A stretch of 33,810 nucleotides of DNA. It comes from Cyanobacteria bacterium K_Offshore_surface_m2_239. Lineage in GTDB: Bacteria > Cyanobacteriota > Cyanobacteriia > PCC-6307 > Cyanobiaceae. Made by a program: the position numbers and the translations under genes. The number at the start of each line of letters is the position of its first letter. Positions within the stretch are counted from its first letter, which is position 1. The notes beneath the pieces were generated by a model. That model ran no database searches and was not told the DNA's origin. It saw only the letters and a program-made list of their open reading frames with translations. This document shows positions 18,418 through 27,126 of this stretch, in pieces. The stretch is taken from assembly GCA_016882305.1 (NCBI GenBank), contig VGQX01000017.1, positions 1-33,810 on the forward strand. The letters run 5' to 3'.

Positions 18418-19074
18418 TCAGTGGGTGTTGGCCCGCTTGCGCCAGATGCGCAGGCCCACCCACACCAGGCCGCCAAGAAGAGCCAAGACCAGGAGGACCT
18501 TGATGACCTTGGCCACAGGCGCGATCCAGAGTTCCACGCGGCTGTAGCCCTCACCGAGGAGAAAACCCGCCAGCGTGAGCAGCAGGGTCCAGATGAAGCT
18601 GCCGGCGGTGGTCCAAAGCAAGAAGGGCGCAAGAGGCATCACTTCGATGCCGGCGGGCACCGATATCAAGGTGCGAATCCCGGGGATGAGACGTCCCCAG
18701 AACACCAAGGCGTTGCCATGGCGATTGAACCAGGTGCGGCTGCGATGAAGTTCTTGAGGGCGGATTCCGATCCAGCGGCCATGGCGAGACAGCCAGTGCT
18801 CCAGGCGATCCTCATTCACCAAGCGACCGATTCCGTACCAGGGAAGAGCTCCCAAAACGGTGCCGAGCAGACCCGCTAAGACAACAAACAGCAAAGAGAG
18901 CTTGCCTTGCTGGACGTAGAAACCCCCAAGCGGCATGATCAGTTCGGATGGAATCGGCGGGAACAGATTCTCGAGAAACATGGCCGCGAAGATGGCCCCA
19001 TAACCGGCAACGGGATTGGCTTCCACAGCGTTGCCGATGAACTCAGGGATCTTCTCAACCAGTTCGATGGCCAC
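18418..19074 (-). CDS. DedA family membrane protein (intact)
   Basis: MAAMFLENLFPPIPSELIMPLGGFY-type motif, GTVLGALPWYGIGRLVNEDRLEHWLSRHGRWIG, FWGRLIPGIRTLISVPAGIEVMPLAPF. Confidence 0.93.
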   Translation of the reverse strand: MAIELVEKIPEFIGNAVEANPVAGYGAIFAAMFLENLFPPIPSELIMPLGGFYVQQGKLSLLFVVLAGLLGTVLGALPWYGIGRLVNEDRLEHWLSRHGRWIGIRPQELHRSRTWFNRHGNALVFWGRLIPGIRTLISVPAGIEVMPLAPFLLWTTAGSFIWTLLLTLAGFLLGEGYSRVELWIAPVAKVIKVLLVLALLGGLVWVGLRIWRKRANTH

Positions 19075-19077
19075 GGA

Positions 19078-19233
19078 TCAGCGTTCAACGGGCATCAATT
19101 TTTTCACGGGACGAGCGCCGTCGCGATGCTCACGAACCAGCCAGCCATCTGGGCGCGCCCCTGACAGGGCACCAGTCAGGACCCCAGGGAAGACCCAGAT
19201 GGCAGCGTCTGAATCAACGCGTGCATCGACCAT
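19078..19233 (-). CDS. Short ORF (51 aa), directly upstream of dedA, product unknown
   Basis: ATGGTCGATGCA... = MVDARVDSDAAIWVFPGVLTGALSGARPDGWLVREHRDGARPVKKLMPVER-stop; stop 3 bp before the dedA ATG. Below the ORF track length cutoff. Confidence 0.55.
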   Translation of the reverse strand: MVDARVDSDAAIWVFPGVLTGALSGARPDGWLVREHRDGARPVKKLMPVER

Positions 19234-19395
19234 GGCGCCGAACCATGGCGCCAGGCATTTTCAGTGGCCACCGAGTCCGCTGCGGCAAGGCTGGCAGGGA
19301 AGGCGACCAAGCGATTGACGCGCTTATAGTCATGGGAACCGAAGGCGCACTGGACAGTTTTGCCAACGCTTCCCCGCTGACTTTTTCAAGAAAGA

Positions 19396-20290
19396 ATGAC
19401 ACTCCCTTTCGTATCCATAGTCATCTGTTCGCGCAACAGACTCAAGGCTCTTCAGCGATACGCCCTACCATCGATTGCAACGATTGATTATCCAAGCTTT
19501 GAGGTGGTCGTCGTCGACGATGCCTCCACTGATGGCACCTGGGAATTTCTGCAAAACTATCAGTTTCAACAAGTCACACTTCACGTTGTTCACAACAGGA
19601 AAGCCAAGGGACTCTGCAACGCCAGAAATGTTGGGTGTAGCCAACAGCAAGGGGGAAATCATTGCCTTCATTGATGATGACTGCTCCGTCTCAACAACCT
19701 GGATCCATGAGCTCGTGAAGGCATACACGCATGAAAACATCGCCGTTGTTGGAGGAATCAGCCACAAAGGAGACAGCCAGGATATCTACATCAACGACAA
19801 ACACGTCTGGGGGTGCAACATGTCGTTCAGAGCATCGATTTTTAAGCGTTTTCGCTTTGACACTGGCCTGAAGTACTCCCACTACGCGGATGAGACGGAC
19901 CTTATTGGCAGAATCATCTCCCACGGCTATGAACGCGTGGTTGCCAAAAAGGCCGTGGCGAAGCATTACGTGGAAGACGCTGCCTACAGGAAACAGGTTC
20001 CACTAAGCGCCTATCTCAACTATCACTACCTCAGCGCCAAGAAAGGAAATCTGCCCGGCTATTACAACTATGTGATCCGCAATTCCCTGAAACACGTGGC
20101 CCTCGTGGAGTATGGCCTGAATTTCAAAGGCAAACGAAAACCACGCCTGCGGATCTGGGCAGAGGTCTGCTGGAAAGCGGTCTACTACTTGTATGTTCTT
20201 TTCCTGGAAATTCCACTATCCGCGACCATCAGGCATGCTCAGGAAGAACGCCTTTTCAATCGGGGCATGAGAAGTGGCTCGTTGACTTGA
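19396..20290 (+). pseudogene. Family 2 glycosyltransferase split by a +1 frameshift
   Basis: Frame A: MTLPFVSIVICSRNRLKALQRYALPSI...VVVVDDASTDGTWEF...GLCNARNVG; frame B continues VANSKGEIIAFIDDDCSVSTTWIHELV...; the switch is at ttGGGtgt (GGG 19633-19635). Confidence 0.82.
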
Positions 20291-20352
20291 ATCTCCACGA
20301 CATTCAGGTCTGCCGCACTGCGCGGGCTCCCTCCACAACCCTTGGCGACCAA

Positions 20353-20380
20353 CAAAAAACCCCGCCTGACGGCAGGGTTT
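20353..20380 (-). terminator. Rho-independent terminator of ahcY (minus strand)
   Basis: Minus strand reads AAACCCTGCCGTCAGGCGGGGTTTTTTG: GC stem followed by T6. Confidence 0.85.
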
Positions 20381-20411
20381 GAAGTTGATTCAAACGGCTG
20401 AGAAGCCGGGA

Positions 20412-21854
<1,443 letters not shown>

Positions 21855-21931
21855 GAAAAACTCCTTTAAGGGATGGCAATATCTGCGAAGACGCCGAGGC
21901 TTCGGGCTCGCTGAACAGGGAATCTACAGGC

Positions 21932-22561
21932 ATGGGTGGGAACAACGCGATCGAGGTGTGCCAACTGAGCGATGCGGACGCCACCTTGGACTTGGGTCGT
22001 CGGCTGGCGAAGCGGCTGCTGGACCAGAGGCTGAGGGAGCGAAGGCCGGATCAACCGTGGACAGGGCCGCCACCGCTGCTGCTGTTGCAGGGGGACCTGG
22101 GCGCGGGCAAGACCTGCCTGGTGCAGGGGCTCGCGCAAGGGCTGGGCATCCTGGAGCCGATCACCAGCCCCACCTTTGCGCTGGCCCACCACTACCGGGG
22201 AGAAACCACCCTGTCCCCTCCCCCCCGCGACCTCGCGCCGACGCGGCCCGCGGCGTCCCCCGCGGCGGATGTGGATCCGAGCGCCGTGATCCGGGTGCCA
22301 ACCGCCCTGGTGCACCTTGATCTCTATCGCCTCGAACAACCAGCCGCCGCCGCCGAACTCTTTGCCCAGGAAGAAGAGGAGGCGCGGGCGCTCGGTGCCG
22401 TGTTGGCGGTGGAGTGGCCGGAGCGGCTCATCGTCCAGCCGGAGCCCTGCTGGCGGGTGGAACTGCGGGAGGTGGGAGCGGGGCGTGAAGCGCGGGTGCG
22501 GGGCTTGGGGTCCTCGCCGCCCCGGGATCTTCAGCCGAGCTCCAAGCAGGCCAGCCCGTAG
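21932..22561 (+). CDS. tsaE: tRNA threonylcarbamoyladenosine biosynthesis ATPase TsaE
   Basis: Walker A LLLQGDLGAGKTCLVQGLAQGLGI, EPITSPTFALAHHY, HLDLYRL, VEWPERL. Confidence 0.92.
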   Translation: MGGNNAIEVCQLSDADATLDLGRRLAKRLLDQRLRERRPDQPWTGPPPLLLLQGDLGAGKTCLVQGLAQGLGILEPITSPTFALAHHYRGETTLSPPPRDLAPTRPAASPAADVDPSAVIRVPTALVHLDLYRLEQPAAAAELFAQEEEEARALGAVLAVEWPERLIVQPEPCWRVELREVGAGREARVRGLGSSPPRDLQPSSKQASP

Positions 22562-23421
22562 ACCTCCTCCAAGGACGCGGTCGGGACCTCTCCCCGATAC
22601 ATGCGCAGCGTCGAGGAAACGGGCGTGAACCCCAGACTCCTCAGCAGCGGTGGCGCCTGCGCATTGGCGCCCGGTCCATCGATCAACACGACACCCGGAT
22701 GGTTCTGGAGCAACCCCTCCAGCAGAGCGCGAGCTGCGGCGGGATGATCCGCCACGAGGGGACCGACACGCCAACCCTCGCCGCGCTTGAGCAAGCAGGG
22801 CCGGAGGCGCCCGAAACCATGGCAGGCGCCCTGCCGGTCCACGAGGGCATGCACCGTGCCGATCGGCTGGTGAAGCCACTGACGCAGGAAGTGAGGACGC
22901 GGCGTGGGTTCCCGCCGGGCGTCGAAGCGTTGCACCGCCCGTTCCGGGACCGCCTCGCCCTGCACCAGGCACCAGGTGGCTGCCAGGCACGGCCCCGTCT
23001 CCGCCGGCCGGGTTGACGCCCCAGACCCCGGCCTCCGCCAGCGGGTCGTGGGCGAGGCGGGCACAAAGCCCCATCCCGCGTAATCCTCCACCCGATCCGG
23101 CGCGGCCTCCAAGCCGATGGTGGGCAGATCCGACAGATGCTCCAGGGCCTGGCGCCAGAGCTGGATCCCATACCCCTTGCCCCGATGCTCCGGCACCACC
23201 AGAAACAAGCCGATGAAGCCATAAGCCGCGTTGTAGCGCACGCCCGCGATGCATCCCACCGGCTCTGACCCCAGGCATCCCACCCACACCCCCTGGCGAT
23301 CGGTGTGGCGATAGATCTCCACATCGCCCGCCCCTGGAGCAAACCCCTCCCGCCGTGCCCACTCCGTCACGGTGGGGATGTCAGCCGGCGATAGCGGTCG
23401 AATCGTCAGGGATGGAGCCAT
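22531..23421 (-). CDS. GNAT family N-acetyltransferase
   Basis: MAPSLTIRPLSPADIPTVTEWARREGFAPG...GFIGLFLVVPEHRGKGYGIQLWRQAL (acetyl-CoA-binding motif). Confidence 0.85.
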   Translation of the reverse strand: MAPSLTIRPLSPADIPTVTEWARREGFAPGAGDVEIYRHTDRQGVWVGCLGSEPVGCIAGVRYNAAYGFIGLFLVVPEHRGKGYGIQLWRQALEHLSDLPTIGLEAAPDRVEDYAGWGFVPASPTTRWRRPGSGASTRPAETGPCLAATWCLVQGEAVPERAVQRFDARREPTPRPHFLRQWLHQPIGTVHALVDRQGACHGFGRLRPCLLKRGEGWRVGPLVADHPAAARALLEGLLQNHPGVVLIDGPGANAQAPPLLRSLGFTPVSSTLRMYRGEVPTASLEEVYGLACLELG

Positions 23422-23442
23422 GACACCACTCGTCCAGGCACC

Positions 23443-23982
23443 TCATCCCTCCTTGTCAATCAGGGGATGCAGATCCTCGAGCCAGATCACTTTGTCGGCA
23501 TAGGACTGCAGATCGGGGGAGAGATTATCCTGGGAGCCGCAAATCCAAACCTCCTTTAGACGATCGGATTTGACATAGGAGATGGCATCTTCGAAGTCGC
23601 CATCCCCAGCGGAAAGGATCAAGCGTTCATAGGCCTCCTGAGCGGCCATTTTGACCATGAGTGTGGCGATGCCGACATCCACCCCCTTTTGCACTTCTCG
23701 CACGAATTCCGCCCCACAATGTTTGCAAGTGACGTGCAAGTCCTTTAACCGATAGAGCTGCATACGAATTTTGGGACCGCGAGGAGGAGCTGATTTCAGC
23801 CAGGTGTGGAAGGCATTTTGGGCTTCGGTGGCCGGATCCCGCGTGGAGTTCAGGTAGAAGGCCTCGTGAATGGGAGAGCCATTGAGTCTTTCCAGTTCCA
23901 GCCGCAGCTTGAGGTAGTCAAAGGGGCGCAGACGACCGTGATTGAAGAGATAGGCACCATCAATGATCCAGACGGCTTTCAT
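23443..23982 (-). CDS. NYN domain (LabA/DUF88-like, PIN-like nuclease fold) protein
   Basis: MKAVWIIDGAYLFNHGRLRPFDY...GVDVGIATLMVKMAAQEAYERLILSAGDGDFEDAISYVK; CKHCG insertion. Confidence 0.85.
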   Translation of the reverse strand: MKAVWIIDGAYLFNHGRLRPFDYLKLRLELERLNGSPIHEAFYLNSTRDPATEAQNAFHTWLKSAPPRGPKIRMQLYRLKDLHVTCKHCGAEFVREVQKGVDVGIATLMVKMAAQEAYERLILSAGDGDFEDAISYVKSDRLKEVWICGSQDNLSPDLQSYADKVIWLEDLHPLIDKEG

Positions 23983-26261
23983 GGCACTCTCGCGTCCCGT
24001 TGTTCTCGCACCAGCACGGGCACACGCTTGAAGGCGGGGGTACCGCTGTCGGGATCGATCACCGGGCGCATGAGCACATTGGCTTCGGGGTAGAACATCA
24101 GCGCCGCGCCGCGTCGGATCGAGCCGGGGATCACCTCGATGTCCGTCAAAGACCCGGCCTCTCCTTGAACATGGACGCGGCCATGGGCGGTCAGGCCACT
24201 CTGGGCAATGTCCTCTGGATTCATCAGGATCGTCTGGCGATGGAGCATGCCGCGAGTTCTGTCCGCGGCTTTGTAAACCACGGTGTTGTGTTGACCGTAG
24301 CTGCGGGCGGTGATCAGGCTCAACACCAGCCCGCTCTCTCCCGGCGCCAATCCACCAAAGTGGTCGGCCTGCGGAAGCGTCAGCTCCGGCAGGGGGGTGG
24401 TCGCCAGCTGGGCTCGACCATTCGGGGTGGCGAAGCGCGGCTGATGAAACACCCGTCCAGCCACCTCAAACTCACGTCGACTCTCATCAATGCTGGCCAG
24501 GGCTTCATAGCCTGGCACGGTGCGAGCAATCAACGCGCGCACGTAGATGACGTCGTGCAGACGACGCCAATCCACCGGCGCATCGCCATGCAGGCGGTGG
24601 GCCAACTCGGCAAGAAAATCCACCTCACTGATCAACTGAGCGGTCCGCAGATGGCTGGTGCCAGGTTCGTTGAGGCGCACCCAGTTATTGCCCGATTCCA
24701 CGGTGGTGCGATGGGGTGTTTCAAAGCGATTGAACACGGGCAAGAGGAGTGTCTGGCGCGCACCCAGGCCATGAAAATGACCCATATTTGGCTTGGTCGC
24801 CAGATAAACAATAGTGTCGATCTTGCCGAGAGCGCGACGAGCCTGGCCGCTGTCCGGATTGGCCCCAAAGAGGTTGCCGCCAAGGCACAACAAGGTCTCC
24901 ACGACACCACGATCCGCCGCCTCGATCAAGGCGCGGGTGTCAAAGCCCTGGACGGGGCTGAGGGGTTGGCCAAGCAGCCGCTCCAACGCCAGCCGCATCG
25001 GCTCCCGCAGCCGAACGGTCACCCCCATCGAACCAAAACCCTGCACATTGGAGTGGCCGCGAATCGGCATCGCACCGGCTCCCGGTCGGCCGACATTCCC
25101 GGTGAGGACAGCGGTGTTGGCGATGGCGCGCACGTTGTCCGTGCCATTGGCATGGTGGGTGATGCCCATGGCCCAGGCAAACACCACCGCCCGGCAGGCG
25201 GCCAAGCGGCTGGCGGTGTGCGCCAACTCCTCACGACTGAGGCCACAGCAGGTGGTGATGGCCTCCCAGGAGGTTCCCTCAATCTGGGCGATGAGTTCCG
25301 GCCAGCCATCGGCATGGGCCTTCACAAAATCCCAAGCGATGGCGCCACTCTCCAGCAGCGCCTTCTGGAGGCCAAGAAAGACCGCCACATCAGACCCGGG
25401 ATTGGGTTGCAGGAAGAGGGAGGCGATCGCGCTGCCAGCGCCCAACATCGAGCGGATCGGGAAGGCCGGCGAGCCGAAGCGGAGCAGGCCGCCCTCCAAA
25501 AGCGGGTTGATGACGATGACTGTGCCGCCGCGCTCGCGCAGGCGAATGAGCTCATTCATCAAGCGGGGGTGGTTCGCAGGCGCGTTGGAGCCCACGAGCA
25601 CCACGCCATCCGCCTTGCGCAGACCCTCCAGGCTGACGTTGGAGGTGCCGCTTCCGAAGACCTCGGACAGCCCAACGGTCGAGGGCGCGTGACAGAGATC
25701 AGAACAATCCGCGAGGTTGTTGGAGCCAAGCGCCCGCAACAGCAACTGCAACAGCCAGGCCGCCTCATTGGAGGAACGCCCTGAGCTGTAGGAGGCCACC
25801 CGCTCCGGCGCCGGCTTGCGGAAGGCAGCCGCAGCAAGGGCATGAACCTCGTCCCAGGACAGCGGTTCATAGTGTCGACGCCCCTCCCGCAGGATGAGGG
25901 GCCGATCCAAGCGGCCCAACCGATCGCATTCCGCGGATGTGAGCTGTCGCAACTCCTCCATATCACGGTCCGCAAAGACGGACTGAGGCACGGCCGGTTG
26001 CAGCTCGGCGCTGATGGCCTCCACGCTTTTCAGGCACCGCTGCAGCGGCTCACCCGATTCATCGCGAAAACCACCGTTTTGTCCTCCCGTTCCCCAGGCA
26101 CAGGACAAACAGGCGCTTTTGTGGGTCAGCGTCTGCCAAAGGCGTGGTCCGGCGGGAGACAGCGTCGCCCTTGCCCAACCATCGATCAGGGGCCAGCCGC
26201 CGCCGCTGGTGGCATCCTCAGGGGCGGGGGGGCCGGAGGGAGATGGTGTCATGGAGGGCAA
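23979..26261 (-). CDS. Molybdopterin-dependent oxidoreductase, FdhF/YdeP family
   Basis: SACLSCAWGTGGQNGG, VASYSSGRSSNEAAWLLQLL, DLCHAPSTVGLSEVFGSGTSN, FAWAMGITHHANGTDNVRAIANTAVLTGNVGRPGAGAMPIRGHSNVQG. Confidence 0.88.
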   Translation of the reverse strand: MPSMTPSPSGPPAPEDATSGGGWPLIDGWARATLSPAGPRLWQTLTHKSACLSCAWGTGGQNGGFRDESGEPLQRCLKSVEAISAELQPAVPQSVFADRDMEELRQLTSAECDRLGRLDRPLILREGRRHYEPLSWDEVHALAAAAFRKPAPERVASYSSGRSSNEAAWLLQLLLRALGSNNLADCSDLCHAPSTVGLSEVFGSGTSNVSLEGLRKADGVVLVGSNAPANHPRLMNELIRLRERGGTVIVINPLLEGGLLRFGSPAFPIRSMLGAGSAIASLFLQPNPGSDVAVFLGLQKALLESGAIAWDFVKAHADGWPELIAQIEGTSWEAITTCCGLSREELAHTASRLAACRAVVFAWAMGITHHANGTDNVRAIANTAVLTGNVGRPGAGAMPIRGHSNVQGFGSMGVTVRLREPMRLALERLLGQPLSPVQGFDTRALIEAADRGVVETLLCLGGNLFGANPDSGQARRALGKIDTIVYLATKPNMGHFHGLGARQTLLLPVFNRFETPHRTTVESGNNWVRLNEPGTSHLRTAQLISEVDFLAELAHRLHGDAPVDWRRLHDVIYVRALIARTVPGYEALASIDESRREFEVAGRVFHQPRFATPNGRAQLATTPLPELTLPQADHFGGLAPGESGLVLSLITARSYGQHNTVVYKAADRTRGMLHRQTILMNPEDIAQSGLTAHGRVHVQGEAGSLTDIEVIPGSIRRGAALMFYPEANVLMRPVIDPDSGTPAFKRVPVLVREQRDARVP

Positions 26262-26534
26262 CTCCGGATGCTAGTATAGTTTAGGAATGTTTGGAGATGG
26301 AAGGTGGCCATCACTCCGAAAGCAAGCCAAGAGGAAAGGTCCATTCCAAACCAATCCGCCCCCTCCAGCGCGCAAAAGCACCGGATAAAAGTCCTGACTT
26401 CGTGGATTCCCAGGCCCTTTCCCCTTGAATTCAGAACAAAGCCTGCGGCACAACGCAGAGATGGGCCGGAGCGCGCAGGGCAGGGTACAAGTCGGAACGA
26501 CAAGGAAGAATCGTTGCATTCCCATGCCAAGTCT

Positions 26535-26879
26535 CTATTCGACACGAACCCACAAGACGCCAACGCCCAATAGGCTCGCCATCACAATCGAAGCCGAGAT
26601 CAACAGGCTGCGAATTCTAGGGACAACAGGAATCATTCTCGCTCGCTCCATCGCCTGCCGCCAGCCCGGAAAGCCTTCGACAACCGTTGAAGCCGTGTTG
26701 CATCCAGTGCTTGGATATGCTCGGACCAAAGGATCAATACATCCACCAACTTGGGTGGGGTTTGGATCACGCCGTGACAGAGAGCTGATGAGACGGCGGA
26801 CTTTTGCAAGCTGATGGTTGATGGTCCTGGAACCCGTAGAAATGACCGGAAAAAGAGCTTTGATCCTCGAGAGAGCGTT
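26535..26879 (-). other. Orphan or decayed reading frame upstream of the YdeP-like gene
   Basis: Open minus frame ...NALSRIKALFPVISTGSRTINHQLAKVRRLISSLSRRDPNPTQVGGCIDPLVRAYPSTGCNTASTVVEGFPGWRQAMERARMIPVVPRIRSLLISASIVMASLLGVGVLWVRVE-stop; no convincing start codon. Confidence 0.3.
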
Positions 26880-27126
26880 TCACTTGGCAACAAGTATTGA
26901 TGTACGCCTTCGGACTCACCCTACCTAAAGATTCCCGCCATGCGGCGGGGTCAGCCAACCCGAGCGGGCTGCCATGCTAAAGTTAAACCTCAGCACGTTG
27001 TAACCATGGATACATAAAGATCTTGATCCTGGCACGGCTGAAGGACTTTCTCATTGAGAAGCTAGATCAACTTAGGTTCGGAATAATCTGATTAATTTTC
27101 GCAATTTCTCTCTGTCAACTGTTTCA

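Noticed and set aside
19376-19388. GCTGACTTTTTCA shared with the reverse complement at 31840-31852, resembling an IS end
   Set aside because: A 13-bp match is expected by chance in a window this size on both strands, and no transposase is recognisable nearby.
21855-21931. SAH riboswitch upstream of ahcY
   Set aside because: Only about 77 bp to divergent tsaE; no recognisable SAH riboswitch core, only a normal AAAGGAG ribosome-binding site.
24000-25784. 594-aa plus ORF opposite the YdeP-like gene
   Set aside because: Shadow ORF; composition dominated by His/Gln/Gly/Ala.
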